Below are positions 35,553 to 46,337 of a stretch of 64,000 bases of DNA, piece after piece. The stretch's first letter is position 1, and each line of letters begins with the position of its first letter. The stretch is taken from assembly GCF_000688375.1 (NCBI RefSeq), contig NZ_JIAF01000001.1, positions 248,001 through 312,000 of the forward strand, written 5' to 3'. The translations under genes were made by a program, and so were the position numbers. The notes beneath the pieces are model-generated. The model was given only the letters and a program-made list of their open reading frames with translations. It ran no database searches and was not told where the DNA came from. The stretch is from Prevotella sp. HUN102. GTDB taxonomy: Bacteria; Bacteroidota; Bacteroidia; Bacteroidales; Bacteroidaceae.

Positions 35553-36194
35553 TTAATTATAGGTTGCATTGTTCTGTTCTTTTGCAACCACCGTCGTTTC
35601 AGATTCCTTTTCCTGTTGTGGAACGTTCAGGTCTTGAAGATGCCGCATTGCGTCTTCATCGCCATATTCTGCTGCCATCCTGTACCAACGTATGGCTTCC
35701 TCAAGATTTTTCTCCACGCCGTTGCCCTCCCTGTAACAGTTTCCAATAAATTCCATAGCCCACGGTTCGCAGCCATTGGCAGCCTTGAAAAGCCATTCCA
35801 ATCCCTTTTTCCTGTCGGATTCAAGGCCGCATAATCCATTGAAATAAAGAATACCTAATTTATATTGTCCCAATGCAACGCTCGAATAAGCCGATTTCCG
35901 GTACCATTCCAACGCCTTTTTAAAATCAGTTTTCACTCCCCAACCATTTTCAAAACACATTCCAACATTGTAATAGGCATCTATATTGCCTGCTTTGGCA
36001 GCCTTTACATAATACCGATACGCCTTATCGAAGTCTTCGTTATCAAACGCCTCATCGGCTTTTTCCAATAATCTGTCTGCCTTTTTCGTTGTTTTCTCAA
36101 CGCTATTCATTGCTACACGGAACGGCACTTCGGCTTGTGCCATTGCCATTTGAGGCATATATAGAATGCAAATAGCTATGAACAATATTCTCAT
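35553..36194 (-). CDS. Exported Sel1-like repeat protein
   Basis: From the ATG at 36194 the protein is 213 residues, starting with a signal peptide (RILFIAICILYMPQMAMAQA); codons further upstream are AT-rich and unlikely to be translated. It contains four or so Sel1/TPR-type repeats of about 36 residues (AYRYYVKAAKAGNIDAYYNVG, ALEWYRKSAYSSVALGQYKLG, GLEWLFKAANG..., AIRWYRMAAEYGDEDAM), a scaffold for protein-protein contact in the envelope. The C-terminal tail is charged. The partner is unknown. Confidence 0.86.
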   Translation of the reverse strand: MRILFIAICILYMPQMAMAQAEVPFRVAMNSVEKTTKKADRLLEKADEAFDNEDFDKAYRYYVKAAKAGNIDAYYNVGMCFENGWGVKTDFKKALEWYRKSAYSSVALGQYKLGILYFNGLCGLESDRKKGLEWLFKAANGCEPWAMEFIGNCYREGNGVEKNLEEAIRWYRMAAEYGDEDAMRHLQDLNVPQQEKESETTVVAKEQNNATYN

Positions 36195-36352
36195 ATTGAA
36201 TAAAAGTTTATATGTTTTTGTGAAATAACAAATTAAATAATTGAAATACAAAACTACAAATATTATTCGAGAAACTTGTTCGCTGCAAGATTATTTTTCA
36301 TAATGAGGAATGCTGAACATTCGTCAATACAATGAAAAACGAAAAAGATAAC

Positions 36353-36379
36353 GGGCAAGTCAATGATTCGACTTGCCCA
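36353..36379 (-). terminator. Terminator of the LRR gene
   Basis: GGGCAAGTC / GACTTGCCC with a 7-base loop just after the stop of the minus-strand LRR gene. Confidence 0.65.
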
Positions 36380-36394
36380 TTGATAAAATTTTTC

Positions 36395-37921
36395 TTAATT
36401 CAAGATTATTTTTCTTGTGTTCTTTTTGCCCAATGACTTGTAAGTGAGTAGATAGATTCCCGAATTTAGTTCTGAAAGATTTATTTCCTTGGCTTCTCCT
36501 TTGGCATAAACTACTCCGGAAATTGATGTAATGCACCATTGGTTGGGACGGTCGAAGTAAACATTTCTTCCTAAAATTCGGCAGCTATCAGTTTCGTTTT
36601 CTGCCTCTAAAGTATTGATTCCAGTCAGCACATCAGTGTCTTCGCCGTCTCTTATGAACCAGTTTTTCGCCGTAGCTTTCCTAATAATGTCGTCGGTAAT
36701 TTGGTTGTGTTCAGCACCTGCTTCCGTGTCCTGTGAATTGAACATAGAGAGGATGCCTCCTTCTGGTGCGGCTTCCAGACTTTCCACCAACTTGTCTGAA
36801 GCGTCAGCGTTCAGATAATTGTGGTCGATGAAAATCATTCTGAGTCCTGTGCAGCCTTTGGGCGCAAATGATGCTAACTTATTGTTGGAACAAGCTAAGG
36901 CAACCAGATTCGTAAGTCCGTCGATATTCAGTTCTGTCAGCTCGTTGTTCGACACAAAAACTTCGGCAAGTGCGATGTTCTTTGTAAGGTCCAGCTTCTT
37001 AATATGATTGAAACCACACGCCAGAATTTCCAATTCGGTCTGGTTCTCAAGGTTCAGTTCCGAAATTTCGGTATCAGAACAATACAGCTCTTTCAGGTTT
37101 CTGCAATTGCTGAAATCCAGTTTTTCGATTTTTGTATTGTTGCACACCAGCTCCTTCAGATTCTTTTTGTTGCTGATATTCAATGCTTTCAGGTTTTCAT
37201 TGTCCTTGCAATGAATCTGTACGAGATTGGGATTGTTGTCCAAATTCAGTTCCTCAAGGTCGCAATCTTCACAGCGCAGTTCCTGTAATTTGATGTTTTT
37301 AGATACGTCTAATTTCCCTAATTTGAGTTTTTTACAGTCAAATTTCTCAAGTTCCGTGCAATTTTCCACGTTCAATGCCGTAATCTTGTTGTTGTAGCAA
37401 CCCATTTCCACCAACTGGACGGCTTTGCTGAGGTCAAGGCTTTTAAGCTGATTGCCAAAGCAATAGAGCAGTTTTAAGTTTTCAGGTGTACCTAAATTCA
37501 AACTGCTTATCTGGTTTTCCTGACAATACAATAATGTGAGATAAGGATTTTTTGAAACATCCAGCGATTTCAACTGATTCATCTGACAGTCCAAAACTAT
37601 CAGTTTTGCAGCTTCTTCGCAATTTATTTCGGTAAGCTGCATTGATGCACAGCTCAATGCAAACACCTCTCCTTCAATCTGAATAGTCGGTGCATCGGCA
37701 CTTGCCTGCAAGGGCAGAAAGGCAGGTTTCTGCAAATTGTCGTTCACGGCATACTCTTTAAAAGTGCCGTCGCCCGTGTTAATCTTCACTTTCGAGTCTT
37801 TGGCAGCAATCAAAAGTCTGATAGCTTCGCCTTTAGGCATCGTGCTTTTCAGTATGATTTTTTGCGCAAAAACAGGAATGCAGAGCGCAAACAGCATAAT
37901 AATAGATAAAAGTTTTCTCAT
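36395..37921 (-). CDS. Exported leucine-rich-repeat protein with probable type IX sorting tail
   Basis: A 508-residue secreted protein. It has a signal peptide (MRKLLSIIMLFALCIPVFAQ), a short beta-rich region, then about fourteen 21-residue leucine-rich repeats (about 95-385) of the form LxxLxCxxNxLxxLDLSxN, with a Cys at a repeated position in most units. The last ~70 residues (ISGVVYAKGE, then LNSGIYLLTYKSLGKKNTRKII) fit the type A C-terminal signal of the type IX secretion system, which would send it across the outer membrane and attach it to the surface. LRRs suggest binding to host or bacterial proteins. Single gene. Confidence 0.88.
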   Translation of the reverse strand: MRKLLSIIMLFALCIPVFAQKIILKSTMPKGEAIRLLIAAKDSKVKINTGDGTFKEYAVNDNLQKPAFLPLQASADAPTIQIEGEVFALSCASMQLTEINCEEAAKLIVLDCQMNQLKSLDVSKNPYLTLLYCQENQISSLNLGTPENLKLLYCFGNQLKSLDLSKAVQLVEMGCYNNKITALNVENCTELEKFDCKKLKLGKLDVSKNIKLQELRCEDCDLEELNLDNNPNLVQIHCKDNENLKALNISNKKNLKELVCNNTKIEKLDFSNCRNLKELYCSDTEISELNLENQTELEILACGFNHIKKLDLTKNIALAEVFVSNNELTELNIDGLTNLVALACSNNKLASFAPKGCTGLRMIFIDHNYLNADASDKLVESLEAAPEGGILSMFNSQDTEAGAEHNQITDDIIRKATAKNWFIRDGEDTDVLTGINTLEAENETDSCRILGRNVYFDRPNQWCITSISGVVYAKGEAKEINLSELNSGIYLLTYKSLGKKNTRKIILN

Positions 37922-38157
37922 AATTTATAGTATTTTAGGTATGGCAAAGATACAAAATGAATATTAATCTCGCAAAAAAGTTTTTGTTTTTCTGTTATAT
38001 CTTGTTGGATTTCATCTAAAAGAATCTGATAATAGGATAAGGAAGAGACATCTATTCTGTAAAGAATGATTACTAAAAACAGTTCATTATTTTTTTGTAA
38101 AATAGAAAAATAAAGGGCAAAACAAGAGAGAAGAAGCAGCAAATTTGCCGTGATTGA

Positions 38158-38245
38158 TTTCATCTGTGCGAGGTTTGCAATGCGTTTTTGCGAAGAACTA
38201 ATTGCGTTTATCGCAAGAATACAATGCAATTATCGCACGAATAAA
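38158..38245. repeat. Four-unit 22-bp dyad element, locus D (diverged)
   Basis: Four 22-bp units with cores TGTGCGAGGT, TTTGCGAAGA, TATCGCAAGA and TATCGCACGA. The period is exact though the sequences have drifted more than at other loci. Confidence 0.75.
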
Positions 38246-38401
38246 AGGCAAAAAACGGAGCTTCGGGAGGAGAATATGGTCAGTATGGTGGTTATTTTCT
38301 TCTGTTTCGGAAGATATTTATCGCTGTTTTATTGCACAATATTGATAAGTTAAAGCGAAAATATCTGTTTATCAGTTATATAAAAATGCACACGCATAAT
38401 T

Positions 38402-38476
38402 CGCATATTTGAAAAATAAAAATCTTTTGTTCAAAATAAGCGAATTATGCAGCGTGTTTTGTCAATAATATTCACA
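38402..38476. repeat. Dispersed GAATTATG-family repeat, copy 3
   Basis: Aligns end to end with 1432-1507 without gaps, sharing TATTTG, TTTTGT, AAATAA, GAATTATG, TTTTGT and AATATTC in the same spacing. It lies just beyond the stop of the glycosyltransferase at 38501. Confidence 0.65.
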
Positions 38477-38500
38477 AATATATGTGCCAGTCAGCAAATT

Positions 38501-39607
38501 TTAATCTTGCTTTAAAAGCTGCTTATAGAATGCTTCGTATTCTTTTGCCACCTTTATATAATTATGGTGTTTCTGAACATACTCAATGCTTTCTGCTTTC
38601 AGTCGCTGAATCTGCGAGGGATTTTCAACAATCTTTTTAAGCTCTTTGTAGCAGCTTTCGTATGTCGGTTCTACATTCACGATGGGGCGAAGTCGTTTTT
38701 CGCCGATGATTTCGTAGTTTTCAGGTTCGCCTCCACCAATGCATACGATGCCACGGCTCATTGCTTCGAGTGGATTCATCGAAGGGGTGTAGCTGTAAAG
38801 TTGGTCCAGTATGAGGTCGGAACCCTCCATCATCTCAACATATTCGCTGAAAGGGATTCCATTGGCAATTTTCAGTTCAACCTTGGTGGGGTATTCATTC
38901 TCTATATCCTGTGCGGCTTTGAGCATAATGTCCGTTCCCTTGTATTCAGAACGGCTTTTGCTGATTCCAACGAAGATTTTTATCGGGAGTTCAGCCTTGC
39001 TGCAAACGGCTGCGTCCGGCTTTGTCTTTATGGGATAAGGGATGAACGTTGTCTTTTCCTTGAAGCGGGGATGATAGCACACCCAATACTCATAGAGTCC
39101 GGCAACAATGCCATTGCAGTCTTCGGCAATGTATCTGTTCAACGCCTCTTTCGGAGTGTTGAGCCAGTCTTTTCGCTCTTTCAGCGCGTCCTTGTTGGTT
39201 CGCAGCGTGCTGCCGATATTGAAATCGCTGTAACGCAACGGCATTTCTGTGCTGCAAGTGTGAACCCAATAATAGTCCATTCCGAAAGCACCGAGAACTA
39301 TTTTTCTGTTATGCTTCCTCAGATACTTGTAAATACGGAAGTGTCTTTCGGCTTTGAACTCAAAAAAAAGAGGGTTGATGAGTTGGACTATATCATAATT
39401 TCTGAACTTACAAAGAAGTGAATAAACCCTGATTAACAGACTTATACCTCCAATCTTTCCATCTTTTCTTGAAACATCAATGTCTCTCGGATAGTTTTTC
39501 CAAAAGTCTCCGTTAGAAACCACGGTTACTTCGTGGCCGAGCGTGCGCAAACCCTCAGCCAACGTCCAATGCACGTTGCTGTATTCTCCTAAAAGCAATA
39601 TCTTCAT
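38501..39607 (-). CDS. Glycosyltransferase, GT-B fold (family 4-like)
   Basis: A 368-residue glycosyltransferase expected to act at the inner face of the membrane in glycan assembly. The N-terminus (MKILLLGEYSNVHWTLAEGLRTLGHEVTVVS) is a Rossmann-like acceptor domain; the C-terminal half has the nucleotide-sugar site pattern (IFVGISKSRSEYKGTDIML, then MEGSDLILDQL, PLEAMSRGIVCIGGGEPENYE). Sugar specificity is not readable. Its ATG overlaps the stop of the upstream family 2 gene by four bases (ATGA), so translation is coupled. Confidence 0.88.
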   Translation of the reverse strand: MKILLLGEYSNVHWTLAEGLRTLGHEVTVVSNGDFWKNYPRDIDVSRKDGKIGGISLLIRVYSLLCKFRNYDIVQLINPLFFEFKAERHFRIYKYLRKHNRKIVLGAFGMDYYWVHTCSTEMPLRYSDFNIGSTLRTNKDALKERKDWLNTPKEALNRYIAEDCNGIVAGLYEYWVCYHPRFKEKTTFIPYPIKTKPDAAVCSKAELPIKIFVGISKSRSEYKGTDIMLKAAQDIENEYPTKVELKIANGIPFSEYVEMMEGSDLILDQLYSYTPSMNPLEAMSRGIVCIGGGEPENYEIIGEKRLRPIVNVEPTYESCYKELKKIVENPSQIQRLKAESIEYVQKHHNYIKVAKEYEAFYKQLLKQD

Positions 39608-40599
39608 TCTTCTTTTTTCATTCTTGGCAACACCATCAGCAGCACACGGCGACCCGATTTTGAATTGACGGCTTTTCTGAAAAGTTTATATTTCTTCGTG
39701 TAGTCTCTGTCGGGCAATGGGAAAAGCCCCTTGTCGTAGAGTTTTCTGACGGCTTTTTCAAGGTATTGTGCATCCTTTGTAAGTACGATAAGATTGTAGA
39801 GATAATCCATCGTGAGCTGCGCCACCCTTCGTTTCAATCCCTGCTGTGCCCTCGGTGGCAGCGTGTCCGTCCGTTCATTCAGTCTGCAAATCACGTCGAA
39901 GTTGTCGTTGAGACGCTTTAATACCGACTTGGTGTCTTTTCTGTGGATGACGGAGTCGCTGTGCTGACGGTAGAAATAGGCTTTTGCATCCGTGCTGATA
40001 AGTCGTTCTGAAAGTAAAAGCAACTGTGGCGTAAACTCCTCATCCTCACCGTATGAAGTATTTTCGTTGAATTTCAGGTTTATCAGTAGGTTCTTGTCGA
40101 AGATATACCCCCATATCGCCCCCTTGATGTTCTGATGGTTCAGGAAAGCTATGCCGTCTATCGGTTCGGAATCGTTCGGCTCCGAGGTGTCATCGGGGTT
40201 GCTTGTTTTGTCGAACGATACCACATCGGGCTGCCTGAATCTCAACAAGTCGAGGCAATGCTCGTATGCAGGGGAAATGAGATAGTCGTCGGCATCGATG
40301 AAATGAACATATTTTCCTTTGCAAATGTCTATTCCTATATTCCTTGCCGCGCTTACTCCGGCATTGCTTTGACGAAAGTACTTAATGCGCTGATACAATG
40401 ACAGTAAATCGTTCAAAACAGTATTGGCTGACCCATCATCGACGACAATGATTTCTTTTTCCTCATTGCTCAGCGAAAGACGGAGAATACTCTCAACGCA
40501 TTCTTTCAGCATCGGATACGGCTGATTGTGATAAGTGATGATAAAGCTGATCAAAGGATTGGCTTTAGAGGCTTGCGGAGTAATCGACTTGGTTTGCAT
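39604..40599 (-). CDS. Glycosyltransferase family 2
   Basis: A 331-residue GT-A enzyme. The opening ISFIITYHNQPYPMLKECVESIL, the IIVVDDGSAN nucleotide-binding strand, NAGVSAARNIGID and the metal-binding FIDADDYL (the DXD equivalent, about residues 99-106) are typical of GT2. The C-terminal third is basic and helical. It is the first gene of a two-gene leftward unit with the GT-B enzyme and is divergent from the flippase at 40777, so all belong to one glycan-building locus. Confidence 0.9.
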   Translation of the reverse strand: MQTKSITPQASKANPLISFIITYHNQPYPMLKECVESILRLSLSNEEKEIIVVDDGSANTVLNDLLSLYQRIKYFRQSNAGVSAARNIGIDICKGKYVHFIDADDYLISPAYEHCLDLLRFRQPDVVSFDKTSNPDDTSEPNDSEPIDGIAFLNHQNIKGAIWGYIFDKNLLINLKFNENTSYGEDEEFTPQLLLLSERLISTDAKAYFYRQHSDSVIHRKDTKSVLKRLNDNFDVICRLNERTDTLPPRAQQGLKRRVAQLTMDYLYNLIVLTKDAQYLEKAVRKLYDKGLFPLPDRDYTKKYKLFRKAVNSKSGRRVLLMVLPRMKKEE

Positions 40600-40737
40600 A
40601 GGCGTTTTCTTCCAGTTAGGTTAAGTGCGAAATTCTACTGTCCGTGCTTTGAAAATAGTGAGCTTCAGGGCATTTAAAAGCGTTTTCTCAACATTGCAGA
40701 CGATGATAATTGCACTTAGTTTCATAAATATATATTG

Positions 40738-40745
40738 CAAAAATA
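40738..40745 (-). promoter_or_regulatory. Probable -7 box for the leftward glycosyltransferase pair
   Basis: TATTTTTG on the minus strand, about 140 bp before the ATG at 40599; the -33 element is unclear. Confidence 0.3.
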
Positions 40746-40776
40746 ATAAAAACTTTTAACTTCCGTTTAAATATTA

Positions 40777-42273
40777 ATGAAAAAAACAGACGGCTATTCG
40801 CATATTGTAAGATATACCGGGCTTTTTGGTGGCGTGCAGGGATTGAACATTCTTGTAGGAATCGTGCGTAACAAGCTCGTGGCTATGTTGTTGGGCCCCG
40901 AAGGAATGGGACTTATTTCGCTGTTCAACTCCACGTTGAAGCTCGTTGGCGACTCCACGAACTTCGGTATTCCGATGAGTGCCGTAAAGAATATTTCGGA
41001 GTTCTACGACAAAGGATGCGAGGAGAAACTGAAAGAACAGATAAGGATTGTGCGTTCGTGGAGCTTGATAACCGGGCTTTTGGGTATGTTTCTCGCAATG
41101 GTGCTGAGTCCTTTGCTGAGCAAGTTTACCTTTTCTTGGCACGGACACACGCTGCACTTTGCACTCCTCTCGCCGATTGTAGCCATAACGGCTGTTACCG
41201 GAGGCGAATTGGCGGTGCTGAAAGGCATCCGAAAGCTCAAGGAACTGGCAGTAACGTCTATCTATAATGTGTTGGGCGCACTGGTAACGTCGGTTCCATT
41301 ATATTATTTTTTCCGCGAACAGGCCATTGTTCCGTCGTTGGTTATAATGGCTCTGATACAAATGTGCATTACCATCGGCTTTTCCTATAAGCTCTATCCT
41401 GTGCAACTGACGAAGAGCCGAACCGTTCTCGGCAAGGGTTTCGGAATGATGAAGTTGGGATTGGCGTTCGTTCTTGCCGGCATTTTGGGTTCAGGTGCCG
41501 ACTTCCTCATCAGGAGTTTCCTGAGCAATGTGGCGGGAATAGAAACCGTGGGACTCTTCAATGCGGGCTATATGATGACGATGACCTACGTGGGAATGGT
41601 GTTTTCGGCGATGGAAACGGACTTTTTTCCTCGTCTTTCTGGTATGAACGGAATGGATTTCAGCTTCAATCAGACGGTAAGCCGGCAGATCGAAGTGATG
41701 CTCTTGCTCGTTTCGCCCCTGTTGGTCGTCTTTGCGCTCTTCCTTCCCTTTCTTCTTCCTCTGTTATATACGGGCAGGTTTATGCCGGCATTGGGAATGA
41801 TGCAGGTGGTTATGCTTGCAATGTATTTCAGGGCGTTGAAACTGCCGGTGCAGTACATTCCCCTTGCCAAGGGCGATTCGCTGTCCTATCTGCTGCTCGA
41901 GGCTATCTACGACATCGTTCTGGTGCTGCTCGTTATGCTGCTGTTCAACAAATATGGCCTTGTAGGGGCAGGTTTCGGAATTACGATAGCGGGAATCATC
42001 GATTTCATCGTTGTTTTCGTCTATGCCAGATGGAGATACAATTACAGACCTACGGCAAATATATTCCTCTATTCAGCCATTCAGATTCCAATCGGCATCC
42101 TTACGTATGTCTGCACCTCGTCGCCAAGCCCTTTGGTGTACTGGGGAATCGGAGCATTGCTGGCGATAATGAGTATCGCCACTTCGATAACCATTCTCCG
42201 TTCAAAGGTGGGACTATGGAACAGTCTGGCTTCAAAAATTACCAATCGCTTCAGAAAAAATGGCAAGGATTAG
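40777..42273 (+). CDS. Oligosaccharide flippase (Wzx-like)
   Basis: A 498-residue inner-membrane protein with about 12-14 membrane segments, of the MOP superfamily polysaccharide exporter type. It would flip lipid-linked glycan units across the inner membrane. The N-terminal block GLNILVGIVRNKLVAMLLGPEGMGLISLFNS is characteristic of this O-antigen/teichuronic acid exporter branch. The last 14 bases overlap the following glycosyltransferase gene, so the two are translated together. Confidence 0.9.
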   Translation: MKKTDGYSHIVRYTGLFGGVQGLNILVGIVRNKLVAMLLGPEGMGLISLFNSTLKLVGDSTNFGIPMSAVKNISEFYDKGCEEKLKEQIRIVRSWSLITGLLGMFLAMVLSPLLSKFTFSWHGHTLHFALLSPIVAITAVTGGELAVLKGIRKLKELAVTSIYNVLGALVTSVPLYYFFREQAIVPSLVIMALIQMCITIGFSYKLYPVQLTKSRTVLGKGFGMMKLGLAFVLAGILGSGADFLIRSFLSNVAGIETVGLFNAGYMMTMTYVGMVFSAMETDFFPRLSGMNGMDFSFNQTVSRQIEVMLLLVSPLLVVFALFLPFLLPLLYTGRFMPALGMMQVVMLAMYFRALKLPVQYIPLAKGDSLSYLLLEAIYDIVLVLLVMLLFNKYGLVGAGFGITIAGIIDFIVVFVYARWRYNYRPTANIFLYSAIQIPIGILTYVCTSSPSPLVYWGIGALLAIMSIATSITILRSKVGLWNSLASKITNRFRKNGKD

Positions 42274-43249
42274 TATATTAGTAGCTGTCTACAACGCAGA
42301 AAAGTTTCTGAATCAATGTCTTGACTCTTTATTGAGCCAAACGCTGCAAGATATTGAAATTATATGCGTTGATGACGCTTCTAAAGACAGTTCCTTTTCC
42401 ATATTGGAGGACTATCAGAACAGGGACAGGCGCATAAGCGTGATGCGACTGGAACAGAACTCCGGGCAGGCAGTTGCACGCAACAGAGCTTTGGAAACAG
42501 CATCGGGAGAATACATTTGCTTTGTGGACAGCGACGACTGGCTTGCGCCCGATGCCTTATATAATATTGTGGAAACGTTCGATTCTGCCCCCGATACGGA
42601 TTCCGTGCTGTTCAATGTGGTCTATTATTATGGAGAGCAGCGTCAGGAAGTCTATGCTATGCCTGATTTTGAAAGCAAAACGGGCGAAAAGGCGTTCGTG
42701 GACAGCCTCACTTGGAAGATTCACGGTGTGTATGCCGTGAGGAAAGAAATACACAAAAGATTTCCTTACGACGACTCCTCGCGTGCTTACAGCGACGATA
42801 ATACGACGCGTCTGCACTACCTTAATTCGCGAAAGGTAAGGAAAAGCACAGCCACCTATTATTATAGGCAGCATTCTGATTCGGTTACGCACGCCATAAG
42901 TCCGAAGAGATTCGACTATCTTCGTGCCAACTGGAGTATGAAGAAGCAACTGGAGGGCCTGAACGTATCGGATGAAATCCTCGATATATATGAAGAGATG
43001 CGTTGGCTGAACATCGTAGGACTCTATATGTTCTACTATCTCCATCGAAACCATTTACCGCCTGAAAGCAGCGAAGAGGGTTTGGCATTGATTAAAAAGA
43101 TGTGGCAGTCGATAGAAACCGAAAGATTGCCACGCCGTTTAATGCGAAAATTCGGATATATGCCGTTCCGTGGCTGTTGGCTTCTGTTCAGATTACAGGA
43201 GGAACTCTATTTCTTTTTGAGAGGATTGCTGAAGAAAAACATTGAATGA
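42260..43249 (+). CDS. Glycosyltransferase family 2
   Basis: A 329-residue GT2 enzyme with ISILVAVYNAEKFLNQCLDSLLSQ at the start, the IICVDDASKDSS strand, SGQAVARNRALE and the metal-binding FVDSDDWL. A central YRQHSDSVTH motif also occurs, nearly the same, in the divergent GT2 at 39604 (YRQHSDSVIH), suggesting the two are related copies. It starts inside the flippase stop region (ATG of AAATGGCAAGG) and is likely part of the same small glycan pathway. Donor and acceptor unknown. Confidence 0.9.
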   Translation: MARISILVAVYNAEKFLNQCLDSLLSQTLQDIEIICVDDASKDSSFSILEDYQNRDRRISVMRLEQNSGQAVARNRALETASGEYICFVDSDDWLAPDALYNIVETFDSAPDTDSVLFNVVYYYGEQRQEVYAMPDFESKTGEKAFVDSLTWKIHGVYAVRKEIHKRFPYDDSSRAYSDDNTTRLHYLNSRKVRKSTATYYYRQHSDSVTHAISPKRFDYLRANWSMKKQLEGLNVSDEILDIYEEMRWLNIVGLYMFYYLHRNHLPPESSEEGLALIKKMWQSIETERLPRRLMRKFGYMPFRGCWLLFRLQEELYFFLRGLLKKNIE

Positions 43250-43411
43250 TGGGCGAGGAAATCTTCATCAGGATAGAATCCGATAATATACAATAAATCA
43301 TAAGAGAGTCTGTTTGTAAGACGTTTTGCAGGCAATTTGGAACTTTTACAAAGTTGATTTCCCCGGGATAGAAAGAAAAACAAGCAAAAAAAGATTTTTT
43401 TCACGATTAGG

Positions 43412-43443
43412 TTTTGTGAATAAATAATAATTTACTAACTTTG
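43412..43443 (+). promoter_or_regulatory. Promoter of pfkA
   Basis: TTTTG (43412-43416) and TAACTTTG (43436-43443) with a 19-bp spacer, 40 bp before the pfkA ATG. Confidence 0.65.
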
Positions 43444-43483
43444 TTGCGCAATTAATCTATGACAAAGACAACATAAGATATTT

Positions 43484-44461
43484 ATGGCTAAGATAAAGAC
43501 GATTGGTATTCTGACTTCAGGAGGCGATGCTCCCGGTATGAATGCAGCGATTCGTGCAGTAACACGTGCTGGTATATACAACGGATTTTCAATCAAAGGC
43601 ATTTATCGCGGCTATGACGGTCTTATTACAAACGACATAAAACCTTTTACTACGGAAAACGTAAGTGGCATTATTGGTCAGGGTGGTACGATTTTGAAGA
43701 CGGCAAGGTCTGCCGGTTTCGCAACGGAAGAAGGCCGACAGAAAGCGTATGAGAATCTTGTGAAGCAAGGAATAGATGCGCTTGTTGTCATTGGTGGAAA
43801 TGGTTCGCTCACGGGAGCGATGACTTTCGCACAGGAATATGATTTCTGCTGCATAGGATTGCCGGGAACGATTGACAATGACCTGTACGGAACGGACAAC
43901 ACCATCGGATATGATACTACGATGAACACCATTATGGAGTGTGTAGACCGTATCAGAGATACTGCGCAGAGCCACGAACGCATCTTCTTCATAGAGGTAA
44001 TGGGGCGCGATGCAGGTTTTCTGGCGCAAAATTCAGCCATTGCGAGCGGAGCAGAAGCAGCTATTATTCCTGAGGATTCAACGGATGTGGATCAGTTGGC
44101 CCGCTTTATGGAGCGGGGCATCCGCAAGTCGAAGAAGAGTTGTATCGTGATTGTCTCAGAAAGTCCTAAGTGTGGAGCTATCTATTATGCCGACCGTGTG
44201 AAGAAAGAATTTCCCGATTACGACGTGCGTGTCTCCATTCTCGGACACTTGCAGCGTGGAGGTCGCCCGTCGGCACGCGACAGAATCCTCGCAAGCCGAA
44301 CAGGTGTGGGTGCTATTGAAGCCATCTTGCAGGGGCAGCGCAACATTATGATTGGCGTAAGGAACAATGAGGTGGTGTATGTGCCGTTGTCGGAAGCAAT
44401 CCGTTCCGACAAACCTTTCGACAAGAAACTCATAAAGGTGTTGGCGGAATTGAGTATCTGA
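43484..44461 (+). CDS. pfkA: ATP-dependent 6-phosphofructokinase
   Basis: Phosphorylates fructose 6-phosphate to the 1,6-bisphosphate, the committed step of glycolysis. The 325-residue protein has [12 protein letters not shown] at the N-terminus, the GGNGSLTG nucleotide site and catalytic PGTIDNDL. Gly at the two positions that separate ATP- from pyrophosphate-dependent enzymes (in GGNGS and PGTID) argues for ATP as donor. The usual Asp of GGDGS is Asn here. It has its own promoter and lies 52 bp before atpD with no terminator between, so some read-through into the ATP synthase operon is likely. Confidence 0.95.
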   Translation: MAKIKTIGILTSGGDAPGMNAAIRAVTRAGIYNGFSIKGIYRGYDGLITNDIKPFTTENVSGIIGQGGTILKTARSAGFATEEGRQKAYENLVKQGIDALVVIGGNGSLTGAMTFAQEYDFCCIGLPGTIDNDLYGTDNTIGYDTTMNTIMECVDRIRDTAQSHERIFFIEVMGRDAGFLAQNSAIASGAEAAIIPEDSTDVDQLARFMERGIRKSKKSCIVIVSESPKCGAIYYADRVKKEFPDYDVRVSILGHLQRGGRPSARDRILASRTGVGAIEAILQGQRNIMIGVRNNEVVYVPLSEAIRSDKPFDKKLIKVLAELSI

Positions 44462-44501
44462 TTAGAAACCTAAACAATCAGCAAAGAAAATAAAAATATA
44501 A

Positions 44502-46040
<1,539 letters not shown>

Positions 46041-46071
46041 ACAAGTTGTAACATAATAACAATAGTTGCTG

Positions 46072-46311
46072 ATGTTAAGTCTAAAGATAATATCACCGGA
46101 GAAGATAGTTTTCGCAGGCGAGGTAGACAGCGTTCTCGTTCCCGGCGAAGTGGGCGAGTTCGAGATTCTCAACAATCACGCACCGATTATCTCTACATTG
46201 GTTGCCGGTCGTGTGGTTTATGCCATCGGTAGCGAGAAAACGACGCTTCAGGTTCTCGGTGGATTTGTTGAAGTAAAGAAGAACGAGGTAAACCTCTGCG
46301 TTGAAATGTAA
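46072..46311 (+). CDS. atpC: ATP synthase F1 subunit epsilon (short)
   Basis: From the ATG at 46072 the protein is 79 residues and consists of only the N-terminal beta-sandwich (SLKIISPEKIVFAGEVDSVLVPGEVGEFEILNNHAPIISTL), which binds gamma and the c-ring. The C-terminal helical hairpin that inhibits ATP hydrolysis in many bacteria is absent; short forms are common in this phylum. Lies 31 bp after atpD. Confidence 0.93.
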   Translation: MLSLKIISPEKIVFAGEVDSVLVPGEVGEFEILNNHAPIISTLVAGRVVYAIGSEKTTLQVLGGFVEVKKNEVNLCVEM

Positions 46312-46337
46312 TAGCATCTAACCGTGTGGATAGGCTG

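Larger units (their letters stand above)
37922..38500. other. 579-bp region between the LRR gene and the glycan locus
   Basis: No credible gene; short open frames are low-complexity. It contains the 22-bp-unit element locus D (38158-38245) and a GAATTATG-family repeat (38402-38476). Confidence 0.6.

Noticed and set aside
38564..39421. 285-codon open frame antisense to the GT-B glycosyltransferase
   Set aside because: The glycosyltransferase on the other strand has clear motifs; this frame has none.
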